The notes beneath the pieces are model-generated. The model had not been told where the DNA came from. It saw nothing but the letters and a program-made list of their open reading frames with translations, and made no database searches. The position numbers and the translations under genes are program-made. A stretch of DNA of 64,000 nt from Streptomyces gossypii (GTDB taxonomy: Bacteria; Actinomycetota; Actinomycetes; Streptomycetales; Streptomycetaceae): assembly GCF_025165795.1 (NCBI RefSeq), contig NZ_JAJAGO010000011.1, positions 1-64,000 of the forward strand, read 5' to 3'. Of the stretch, positions 1 through 6,383 are shown piece after piece (position 1 is the first letter of the stretch; each line of letters begins with the position of its first letter).

Positions 1-1
1 C

Positions 2-1408
2 CTCGACGAACTCCAGGCAGGCGACCAAGCCGTCAAAGCCACCTTCGAACTCGGCTACAGCCAGCTCGACAAGGACCAGGCCCGCGCCTTCCGCCTCCTC
101 GGCCTCGCCGACGGCCCCGACATCTCCCTCCACGCGGCGGCCTCCATGCTCGACCGCACCCCCGACGAGACCGAGGACCTCCTCGAATCCCTCGTCGACA
201 CCTCCCTCCTGGAATCCGCCGCCCCCGGCCGCTACCGTTTCCACGACCTCCTCCGCCTCTTCGCCCGCGCCTGCGCCGAACGCGACGAACAACCCCCGAG
301 CGAACGCGACGCCGCCCTCTCCCGCCTCCTGGACTTCTACCTCGCCACCGCGGCCCGCGTGTACGCCCTGGACCAGCCGGGGGAAAGCCTGGCCGACTAC
401 CTGGAGCCGACGACTGCGGAGGGCCTGCACTTCACCGGCCAGAACGAGGCGATCGGCTGGCTGCTGGCCGAGTCCGCCTGCTTCCTGGCCTGCGCCCGCC
501 AACTGACCTCCGGCGCGACGCTCCGCCGCGCCGCCGACCTCCTGATGGCCACCAGCGGCCTCGCCGAGTCGGGCGTGAACATCCGCTCCTACGAACAGGC
601 CGCCACAGCGCTCCTGGAGACCGCGCACGAGGCCCGCGAGCCGCACGCCGAGGCGCGGGTGCGTTCCGTGCTCACGGGCGTCTGCCTGGCCACCGGCCGC
701 TTCGACGAGGCCGACGAGCAGGCCCGCCTGGCCGGACTCCTCGGCCAGTCCGTCGAGGACCCGATCTCCGCCTCCTACTCCCTCAACGACCGCGGCATCG
801 TCGCCAACTACCAGGCCCGGTACACCGACGCGGAGGAATACCTCTCCGAGGCCCTCCTCGCCTTCCGCCACCACGGCAACCCGGTCTCCGAGGCGAGCGC
901 CCTGTGCAACCTCGCGCGCAGCCGCATGGCGCTGGGCCACTACGACAGCGCGATCGGGCTGGCCCGGCAGAGCGTCGTGCTCCAGGAGGCGCACGGGCAG
1001 GCCCTGCGCTTGGCCAACTGCAGGTACACCCTCGGCACTGCGCTGGTACAGGCCGGCCGAATCCCCGAAGGGCTCGACGAACTGAATCAAGCGCTGGCCA
1101 TCTTCCACGAGATCCGTCAGGGCCAGTGGGAGGGCGTCACGCACTTCCGCATCGCCGAGGCCCACTTCTCGGCGCAGCGCCCCGGACAGGCAGCCGCCCA
1201 TGCGGAACAGGCTCTCGCGCTGCGCGTACTCGGTGGAGAGTGGCGCCGTGCGACGGTCCTGCTGGTGCTCGGCAAGTCCCTGAACGCCCTGGGCCAGACG
1301 GACCGCGCACGCGCCATCTGGACGGACGCGCTGGCGGTGTTCGAGCAGTTGGGCTCGTCGGAGACGGACGAGGTACGGGACTTGCTCATGCCGTCCGTCG
1401 CAGCCTGA
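2..1408 (+). CDS. AfsR/SARP-type NB-ARC/TPR transcriptional regulator, C-terminal part
   Basis: The frame is open from base 2, so the start lies outside the window; about 468 residues are visible. The first ~100 residues match the end of the NB-ARC ATPase module of AfsR-like regulators (AFxLLGL core, then a winged-helix-like YRFHDLLRLFAR segment). The rest is helical TPR repeats of ~40 residues (for example SYSLNDRGIVANYQARYTDA, then the units with ALCNLARSRMALGHYDSAI and CRYTLGTALVQAGRIPEGL). AfsR-family proteins are cytoplasmic activators of secondary metabolism whose TPR region is thought to sense a signal. Whether a SARP DNA-binding domain heads this protein cannot be seen. The next genes downstream encode small repeat proteins, as afsS follows afsR. 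Confidence 0.85.
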   Translation, partial: LDELQAGDQAVKATFELGYSQLDKDQARAFRLLGLADGPDISLHAAASMLDRTPDETEDLLESLVDTSLLESAAPGRYRFHDLLRLFARACAERDEQPPSERDAALSRLLDFYLATAARVYALDQPGESLADYLEPTTAEGLHFTGQNEAIGWLLAESACFLACARQLTSGATLRRAADLLMATSGLAESGVNIRSYEQAATALLETAHEAREPHAEARVRSVLTGVCLATGRFDEADEQARLAGLLGQSVEDPISASYSLNDRGIVANYQARYTDAEEYLSEALLAFRHHGNPVSEASALCNLARSRMALGHYDSAIGLARQSVVLQEAHGQALRLANCRYTLGTALVQAGRIPEGLDELNQALAIFHEIRQGQWEGVTHFRIAEAHFSAQRPGQAAAHAEQALALRVLGGEWRRATVLLVLGKSLNALGQTDRARAIWTDALAVFEQLGSSETDEVRDLLMPSVAA

Positions 1409-1426
1409 GACAGCACCGGCAGCAAA

Positions 1427-1444
1427 CGTTCATCGATCGTTTAT
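1427..1444 (+). promoter_or_regulatory. Putative SARP-type operator (heptamer direct repeat, 11-bp period)
   Basis: CGTTCAT (1427-1433) and CGTTTAT (1438-1444) differ by one base and are separated by four bases, giving an 11-bp period. SARP regulators such as AfsR bind heptamer direct repeats with this spacing, usually just upstream of a -10 element; a possible -10 (CTACAT) is at 1464-1469. PhoP boxes have the same period, so a PHO-box is an alternative. Confidence 0.4.
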
Positions 1445-1549
1445 CGGCGACCGGCATGCTCTTCTACATCGACCCGCCGCCTCGGGGGGCAAGCGGATCG
1501 ATGGGGGGAAAGAAGCCGCTGTCCCAGTAGGGTTGAGCGGCTCTGGAGC

Positions 1550-1587
1550 GCCCGCCCGGCGGCCCACGGGGGAGCCGCCGGGCGGGC
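1550..1587 (+). terminator. GC-rich hairpin between regulator and repeat-peptide gene
   Basis: Perfect 13-bp inverted repeat (1550-1562 with 1575-1587) and a 12-base loop, without a T tract. It ends only 35 bases before the ATG of the next gene, so it may be a terminator for the regulator gene or a leader structure that limits read-through into the small gene. Confidence 0.55.
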
Positions 1588-1622
1588 CGTGACAACGCTT
1601 GTCTACAAAGGAGTCAGCCACC

Positions 1623-1847
1623 ATGACCGCTCACGAGGAAACGACTGCGACCGAGCCCGACGAGAGCCGCCACGGCACGAGCGAGCCGACGGACATCAGC
1701 ACGAAGAGCCGCCACGGCACCTCGATTCCGTCCAACCTCAGCACCAAGAGCCGCCACGGCACCTCGATCCCGTCCAACCTGACCTCCGACGAGACCACGG
1801 AGGACGGCACCGACAGCCGTCACGGCACGTCGGAGCCTGCCAAATAG
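1623..1847 (+). CDS. 74-aa tandem-repeat protein with four RHGTS motifs, AfsS-like in context
   Basis: ATG at 1623 is chosen because AAAGGAG (1607-1613) precedes it; an in-frame TTG at 1599 has no such site. The protein is hydrophilic and acidic, with no signal peptide or membrane segment. RHGTS occurs four times, at residues 16-20, 30-34, 44-48 and 66-70. Residues 26-39 and 40-53 are two perfect copies of STKSRHGTSIPSNL, and the outer copies read SRHGTSEP. I know no family defined by this motif. Its position after an AfsR-type regulator, its size and its internal repeats recall AfsS, the small repeat protein that AfsR activates in S. coelicolor; that link is inference. A repeated-core precursor peptide is the alternative. 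Codon use is normal for the organism, so it is very probably a real gene. Confidence 0.8.
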   Translation: MTAHEETTATEPDESRHGTSEPTDISTKSRHGTSIPSNLSTKSRHGTSIPSNLTSDETTEDGTDSRHGTSEPAK

Positions 1848-2053
1848 AGCCAACACCGCACGGGGGATACATGGGGTCCGGCATCGGCGGCGAAGAGGGG
1901 GACCGCCGGAGCCGGGCCCCAATGTGCATGGCAGGAATCTGTCCGAACTTCAGTGCTAAACGGTCGCTTCTCGGCACAGACTGTAAGTAACAGGTCCCAC
2001 CAAGGCGTTGAGCTGCCACGGCGGGAAGTCCAGTCCCGTACAGAGGAGTTGCC

Positions 2054-2254
2054 GTGACCCGCCCCAAGAAATTCCTCGTGCTTGCCGCCTTCGGCGCAGG
2101 CATTATCGCCGGAGCGGCAGCGCCCGCCCTGGCGCACCATCAGCAGGCACTGGCCCAGGGGAGTTCCCAGGCTTCCACCGAGATCCTGGCGAACCGCCAC
2201 GGAACCTCAATACCCCTTTCGGGCCCGGATCAGGGCAACCGCCACGGAACCTGA
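2054..2254 (+). CDS. 66-aa exported peptide carrying NRHGT motifs
   Basis: GTG start with GAGGAG at 2043-2048. Residues 1-27 form a classical Sec signal peptide: MTRPKK, a hydrophobic core (FLVLAAFGAGIIAGAAA), then an ALA|HH cleavage site after Ala27. The predicted mature part is only 39 residues, contains NRHGTSIP at 47-54 and ends exactly with NRHGT (62-66). The motif is shared with the 74-aa protein upstream (NRHGTSIP against SRHGTSIP), so both probably descend from one repeat family. It could be an exported form of the AfsS-like repeat, a signalling peptide, or a peptide matured by proteolysis. No modification or transporter gene is visible nearby. A bidirectional hairpin follows 16 bases after the stop. 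Confidence 0.75.
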   Translation: MTRPKKFLVLAAFGAGIIAGAAAPALAHHQQALAQGSSQASTEILANRHGTSIPLSGPDQGNRHGT

Positions 2255-2269
2255 TATTCCAGGTGGTCA

Positions 2270-2296
2270 CGGGGCCGAGTCGTCGACTCGGCCCCG
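2270..2296 (+). terminator. Bidirectional hairpin between convergent genes
   Basis: Perfect 12-bp stem (2270-2281 with 2285-2296) and a 3-base loop. It lies between the end of the exported peptide gene and the end of the leftward ATPase gene, so it can serve both. Confidence 0.8.
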
Positions 2297-2301
2297 CATT
2301 G

Positions 2302-2634
2302 CTATGGCCGGGCGGGGAACGCCACCTCGAACCACACCTCTTTCCCGTCCACGCCGCCCGGCCCGAACGGGGAGCCCCGTACGGTGCCCCACGCGTCGGA
2401 GAGCGCCGCGACGAGATGCAGGCCGCGCCCGGACTCGCCGGTATCCACCACGGCCCTTGGCCGTGGCGGCATGCCGCTGCCGTCGTACACGGTGACGCGC
2501 ACCTCCAGCGCCCCCACGGAGAGCCACAGAAGCGAGCCCCGGCCGGTGGCGTGCACGACCGCGTTGGTCACCACCTCGGACGTGCAGAGGGTGACCGCGT
2601 CAACGATGCTTTTCAGCCCCAACGACCGCAGCAC
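2302..2634 (-). CDS. Anti-sigma-type HATPase (RsbW/SpoIIAB fold), N-terminally short
   Basis: The 110 residues contain the N-box (SEVVTNAVVHA), a G1 box (VYDGSG) and a G2 box (GRGLHLV) of the GHKL ATPase fold used by anti-sigma kinases, which bind or phosphorylate sigma factors and STAS proteins. Relatives are usually 130-150 residues. Translating upstream of the GTG at 2634 gives a family-like helix (AAAHFVAS) joined in frame, but a TGA interrupts it at 2662-2664. Either the gene is short or its N-terminal strand was lost by a nonsense change. It stands divergent to an XRE-DUF5753 gene, a layout also known from abaA-like loci of Streptomyces. Confidence 0.65.
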   Translation of the reverse strand: MLRSLGLKSIVDAVTLCTSEVVTNAVVHATGRGSLLWLSVGALEVRVTVYDGSGMPPRPRAVVDTGESGRGLHLVAALSDAWGTVRGSPFGPGGVDGKEVWFEVAFPARP

Positions 2635-2820
2635 GGACGCGACGAAGTGGGCAGCGGCTGCTCATGGGTTCGCCCCTCCGGGGGTTCCGTCGCGGAACGC
2701 CACGCGGTGACGGGCCCCTCCCCGGAATGACCGGCCGGTCGTGAAGGGGTGTGCTTCCGACTCACAGGCAGCACACGGGAGTCAGGGCAGCGGGCAGCTG
2801 CCGCAACCTCCGCGTGAGAG

Positions 2821-2867
2821 GTACGTCACGTAGACGTACGGGGCAACCATGCGGTACTGCAACCATG
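2821..2867 (+). promoter_or_regulatory. Putative operator region upstream of the XRE gene
   Basis: An inverted repeat GTACGT (2821-2826) / ACGTAC (2834-2839) is followed by a direct repeat GCAACCATG at 2843-2851 and 2859-2867 (16-bp period), 60-110 bases before the XRE start. Autoregulation by the XRE protein is a guess. Confidence 0.3.
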
Positions 2868-2928
2868 ACCCCTGTGCTCGCCCGGACGCTCGCTCCCGTG
2901 TGAGGGTGAGACGAACGGAAGGATCACG

Positions 2929-3783
2929 ATGCCGCTGAGGAGTACGCCGACCGCCCGCCAAGAGCGCCTCGGCAGAGAGCTGCGCAGGATGCGCGAGGCC
3001 GCAGCGCTGACAGCACGAGACACCGCGAAGCTGCTCGGCGTTGACCCCGCGAAGGTCAGCCACATAGAGGCAGGCCGACTTGGCGTCAGTGAAGCGCGGC
3101 TGCGGCGCATCGCCGCATACTACGAATGTGGCGACGTATTTCTGATCGAGGCTCTTGCAGCCATGACGCACGAGCAACGCGGGCAGGGCTGGTGGGAGGC
3201 GTATCGCGGCATCCTCCCGGCATCAGTCCGGGACGTATCGGAGATTGAGCATCACGCCACGTGGCTGAACGCCCTCCAAATCACGCATGCGCCAGGCGTC
3301 TTGCAGACAGAGGAGTACGCCCGCACCATCTTCGGCTACGTGGTACCTCCCTTGCCCAATGACCAACTGGAGGCGCTCGTACAACATCGCATGGAGCGTC
3401 GCGGCATCCTCTTCCGTGAGCGACCACCGACGTACAGAGCCGTCATCCACGAGGCGGCGCTGCGCATGCGTTTCTGCGGTCGCAAAGTGATGCGCAGTCA
3501 ACTGGAGCACTTGCAGGACATCGGCGAACTGCCGCACGTAGAGGTGCGGGTGATTCCCTTTGAGGCAGAAACCTACATCGGTTCCGGCCACGCCATGCTG
3601 CACATGGGCGGCCCTGTTCCGCAGCTCGACACCGTCCAGATCGACAGCGCACAGAGTGTCAGCTTCCTCGATGCCGACGCACAGCTGAAGAAGTTCCGCG
3701 CTATCTTCAGCCTCGTCGACGCCGGGGCACTCGACAGGCAGAAGTCACGCGATCTCATCCGGAGCATTGCTCACGGTCTATGA
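2929..3783 (+). CDS. XRE-family regulator with DUF5753 domain
   Basis: 284 residues. A helix-turn-helix of the lambda-repressor type spans about residues 13-66 (RLGRELRRMREAAALTA, then KLLGVDPAKVSHIEAGR). The remaining ~200 residues match DUF5753, seen in ALQITHAPGVLQTEEYAR and HEAALRMRF. This is the architecture of WhiJ-like regulators, which in Streptomyces are typically paired with small DUF397 proteins and affect development or antibiotic production. GGAAGGA lies about 5 bases before the ATG. The stop overlaps the ATG of the next gene (ATGA), so translation of the DUF397 partner is probably coupled. Confidence 0.9.
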   Translation: MPLRSTPTARQERLGRELRRMREAAALTARDTAKLLGVDPAKVSHIEAGRLGVSEARLRRIAAYYECGDVFLIEALAAMTHEQRGQGWWEAYRGILPASVRDVSEIEHHATWLNALQITHAPGVLQTEEYARTIFGYVVPPLPNDQLEALVQHRMERRGILFRERPPTYRAVIHEAALRMRFCGRKVMRSQLEHLQDIGELPHVEVRVIPFEAETYIGSGHAMLHMGGPVPQLDTVQIDSAQSVSFLDADAQLKKFRAIFSLVDAGALDRQKSRDLIRSIAHGL

Positions 3784-3992
3784 AAGGGATGTCGATGTCG
3801 GAACCGACAACCTGGCAGAAGTCCTCTTTCTCACAGGAAGGAGGCGAGTGTGTTGAACTGGCCTCCGTCGGCGGCGCCATGGCACTCCGCGAGAGTGACG
3901 ACCCCGGTAGCGTTCTCATCAGCGAACACCGCCGCGTCAACGCGCTACTCAGGTGCATAAAGGCAGACCTGGCCTTCCCCCGCCCAAGGTGA
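3780..3992 (+). CDS. DUF397 domain protein
   Basis: Up to 70 residues with the DUF397 hallmarks TWQKSSFSQEGGECVELA and MALRESDDP. The ATG at 3780 overlaps the XRE stop; in-frame ATGs at 3789 and 3795 would give slightly shorter proteins starting MSMSEP or MSEP. DUF397 proteins are partners of XRE-DUF5753 regulators and are thought to modulate them. Its tail (HRRVNALLRCIKADLAF) differs from the next DUF397 copy. Confidence 0.85.
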   Translation: MKGMSMSEPTTWQKSSFSQEGGECVELASVGGAMALRESDDPGSVLISEHRRVNALLRCIKADLAFPRPR

Positions 3993-4003
3993 CCGGAAGA
4001 CGG

Positions 4004-4195
4004 ATGAACCCACCCCCCAACTGGCAGAAGTCCTCCTTCTCCGGCACGGAAGGCGACTGCATCGAACTCGCCGCCCTTGGCAGCAGTATCGCGGTCCGGG
4101 AGAGCGACCGGCCTGCCGAAACACTCGCCACCACGCCCGTCCGCCTCGCGATATTCCTGGCCAAGGTCAAAGCGGGGGCGTTCAACCGGGCGTGA
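4004..4195 (+). CDS. DUF397 domain protein, second copy
   Basis: 63 residues: NWQKSSFSGTEGDCIELA, SIAVRESDRP, then LAIFLAKVKAGAF. It is a diverged duplicate of the preceding gene, with which it shares the WQKSSFS and RESD cores. ATG at 4004 follows GGAAG (3995-3999). An in-frame GTG at 3989, overlapping the previous stop as GTGA, is an alternative start and would imply translational coupling. Two DUF397 genes after one XRE gene is a common Streptomyces arrangement. Confidence 0.85.
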   Translation: MNPPPNWQKSSFSGTEGDCIELAALGSSIAVRESDRPAETLATTPVRLAIFLAKVKAGAFNRA

Positions 4196-4237
4196 CGCGG
4201 CCGGCGGACGACGAGCGGGAGGGGACGGGGAGGGGGC

Positions 4238-4309
4238 GGTTCTTCCGGAACACTCAAGCGTGATGTGCGGCCGCTTGCGGCTCGTACATCATGCCGTTCC
4301 GGAAGGACC
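4238..4309 (+). terminator. Long compound hairpin downstream of the XRE/DUF397 operon
   Basis: Outer arms 4238-4251 and 4296-4309 pair over 14 positions (one G-T), middle arms 4261-4269 and 4283-4291 over 9 (one G-T), and an inner GCCGC/GCGGC stem closes it. It fills much of the 315-base gap 4196-4510, in which I see no gene. It has no T tract and is larger than an ordinary terminator. Confidence 0.55.
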
Positions 4310-4510
4310 GTCACCGGACCGGCCCCGCCACCCCACCCACGCCGCCGCCACCCCCACCGTCACGGCCAAGAACGGTTCGAAGTGAGTCCGGCACCCGGGG
4401 CGTAATGGCGGGATTTCACGCTATGAAGCTTTATTGTAACTACCCGTGGCGGGCGTGCGGCGCCAGCGGTCCAGCGCAAACGCCCGTACCAACCCATGGG
4501 AGGAGCACTC

Positions 4511-5452
4511 ATGCTCACGTCCGAACCCGCCGCCACCGCACACAAGCGCCGGGCTGCGGCGTCACCGCCCGGGCAGGGGGTCATCCCCGAGCAGCTCAGG
4601 GGCATGACCTTCGACGGCTACCCCTGCTCGTACCGCCTGCTGCAACACCCCAGCGCGCAGACCGAGCCGTTCGTACTGCTGGGCGGCGCACTCCAGGACA
4701 AGTACGCCTGGGTGCCCGGCGAGGGCCCCTTCCGCGCCGTGAGCGACATCATGACGATCGACCTGCCCGGCTGGGGCGACGTCCCCGTGCTCCCCTCCCG
4801 CTACGGGTTCGACTTCCTCGCGGACGCCCTGGCGGCGGCCATGGACCACGCGGGCATCGCCAAGGCGAACATCGTCGGCGCGTGCTACGGGGGCCTCATC
4901 GGATACATCTTCGCCAAGCGTCACCCCGACCGGGCAGCGAGCCTGGCCATGGTCTCGGCACAGGACGGGCTGTCCGACGAGACGCGGGCGGGTTTCCACC
5001 GAGCGATCGACGCGCTGAAGGCGGACGACCTGGACACGTTCCTCCAGATCGTGGTCGACCTCTACCTGCCGCCCTCCGTGACGGCCGCGCACCGCCGCCG
5101 CAAGGCCATCGCCCGCGTGCTGCGCGGCCAGATGCGCCAGCTCCCCGCGCGGGCGTTCGACAACTACATCCAGGGCACGCTGCGCCTGCTCGACTTCCGG
5201 ACGGAGTTCTCGCCGCTCCCCCTCCCGACGCTTGTCGTGAACGGCGAGCAGGACACCTTCACCCCTCCGAGCGGCGGCCGGCGGCTCGCGGACCGCCTGG
5301 ACGCCTCGTTCGCCCTGATCGACGGCGGCGGGCACATGCTGGGCCTGGAACGGCCGGTGGAGACCACCGAGCGCATCACCTCGTTCATCCTGGGCCGCCA
5401 GACGGCCCAGACCCCCCAGCTGCCGTTCAGCCGCGCCCCACACCCCATCTGA
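4511..5452 (+). CDS. Alpha/beta hydrolase with cysteine at the nucleophile position
   Basis: 313 residues from ATG 4511, preceded by GGGAGGAG at 4498-4505. Fold markers: oxyanion region LLGGALQDKYAW, strand DIMTIDLPGWGD, nucleophile elbow VGACYGG with Cys125 where serine is usual (GxSxG), an acid candidate in VVNGEQDTFTPP and a histidine in GGGHMLGLERP. Such enzymes hydrolyse esters or amides or transfer acyl groups; Cys nucleophiles occur in dienelactone hydrolases and in some polyketide/NRPS-related hydrolases. No signal peptide is seen, so it is cytoplasmic. The substrate cannot be deduced, and no biosynthetic genes adjoin it. Confidence 0.8.
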   Translation: MLTSEPAATAHKRRAAASPPGQGVIPEQLRGMTFDGYPCSYRLLQHPSAQTEPFVLLGGALQDKYAWVPGEGPFRAVSDIMTIDLPGWGDVPVLPSRYGFDFLADALAAAMDHAGIAKANIVGACYGGLIGYIFAKRHPDRAASLAMVSAQDGLSDETRAGFHRAIDALKADDLDTFLQIVVDLYLPPSVTAAHRRRKAIARVLRGQMRQLPARAFDNYIQGTLRLLDFRTEFSPLPLPTLVVNGEQDTFTPPSGGRRLADRLDASFALIDGGGHMLGLERPVETTERITSFILGRQTAQTPQLPFSRAPHPI

Positions 5453-5571
5453 GCGCCCGCACCGCCCCATTCACCGCCGAGCGGGATGGTGGCGACGGCC
5501 AACGGCCCGCGCGGATCAGGCGGCGTTCACGGGCACGGCGCATACGCGGGGGCATGACCGGGCATCGTAGT

Positions 5572-5596
5572 AGTATTACGCGTGACACGTAATACT
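5572..5596 (+). promoter_or_regulatory. Palindromic operator of the VapBC module
   Basis: AGTATTACG (5572-5580) and CGTAATACT (5588-5596) form a perfect 9-bp inverted repeat with a 7-base centre. It ends one base before the AAGGAGG ribosome site (5598-5604) of vapB, the place expected for antitoxin autorepression. Confidence 0.7.
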
Positions 5597-5613
5597 CAAG
5601 GAGGCTGCCGGTC

Positions 5614-5853
5614 ATGCTGCTGAACTCCAAGGGACAGGTCACCATCCCCGCTGACCTGCGGGCCAAGCACCACCTTCACGAAGGCGACGAGATCGATGTC
5701 ATAGAGGTCGATGGCGTGCTGACGATCAACCGTGCGGAACGCGCGGAAAGCCGGGGCCACCGCATGGTGCGTCGACTGCGTGGCAGCGGCACCGACGCCG
5801 CTACCGACGGGATGAGTACAGACGAGCTGATGGAGTTCCTGCGCGGTGAGTGA
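5614..5853 (+). CDS. vapB: VapB-like antitoxin, AbrB/MazE DNA-binding fold
   Basis: 79 residues starting LLNSKGQVTIPADLRAKHHLHEGDEIDV, the swapped-hairpin AbrB signature. The C-terminal part (GHRMVRRLRGSG...DELMEFLRGE) is the toxin-binding tail. The antitoxin should neutralise the adjacent PIN toxin and bind the palindrome just upstream. It has a strong AAGGAGG site and overlaps the toxin gene by 8 bases (5846-5853), typical of coupled toxin-antitoxin pairs. Confidence 0.88.
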   Translation: MLLNSKGQVTIPADLRAKHHLHEGDEIDVIEVDGVLTINRAERAESRGHRMVRRLRGSGTDAATDGMSTDELMEFLRGE

Positions 5854-6253
5854 CGCCACTCTGATCGACACGTGTGTGCTGCTGGACGTCCTCGGCGAAG
5901 ATCCGGTGTGGCGCACGTGGTCCGAGCAGGCGCTGGCCGACGCCGCGGATTCGGGTCCCGTGGTGATCAACCCCATCATCTACGCGGAGGTCTCGGTGCG
6001 ATACGCACGGCTCGAGGATCTTGACGCGGCCCTTCCCCCGCAGGACTTCACCCGCGAGGCGCTTCCTTATCCAGCCGCGTTCCTCGCAGGCAAGGCGTTC
6101 GCCCTCTACCGGCGCAGCGGGGGCAGCAAGCGAGCGCCTCTCCCTGACTTCTACATCGGCGCACACGCTTCAGTGGCGGGACACAGTCTGGTCACCCGGG
6201 ATCAGAGTCGCTATCGGACCTACTTCCCCAAGCTGAAGCTGATCCACCCCTGA
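5846..6253 (+). CDS. vapC: VapC-like PIN-domain toxin RNase
   Basis: 135 residues. PIN acidic residues appear in LIDTCVLLDVL (first Asp), INPIIYAEVSVRY (Glu), LPDFYIGAHA (Asp) and LVTRDQSRYRTYFP (final Asp). These form the Mg-binding site of VapC endoribonucleases, which cleave tRNA or rRNA when unbound. The GTG start lies inside the end of vapB, so production depends on translating the antitoxin. All acidic positions look intact, so it is probably active. Confidence 0.88.
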   Translation: MSDATLIDTCVLLDVLGEDPVWRTWSEQALADAADSGPVVINPIIYAEVSVRYARLEDLDAALPPQDFTREALPYPAAFLAGKAFALYRRSGGSKRAPLPDFYIGAHASVAGHSLVTRDQSRYRTYFPKLKLIHP

Positions 6254-6383
6254 CTGTCGGGTCCGAACCGTCGGCGGAATCCGCCCACGGATGGCTCCGG
6301 TAGCGCCGGGTTTCCCGTCGGCGTAGCGTGAATTGCGGCAATCGCACTGTGCGTACCCGTACGGGAAGCGAGGCGGCACGGCG

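Noticed and set aside
1930..2050. Structured-looking leader before the exported peptide gene, considered as a ydaO (c-di-AMP) riboswitch
   Set aside because: The conserved core sequences of that riboswitch are not recognisable by eye and no pairing scheme fits.
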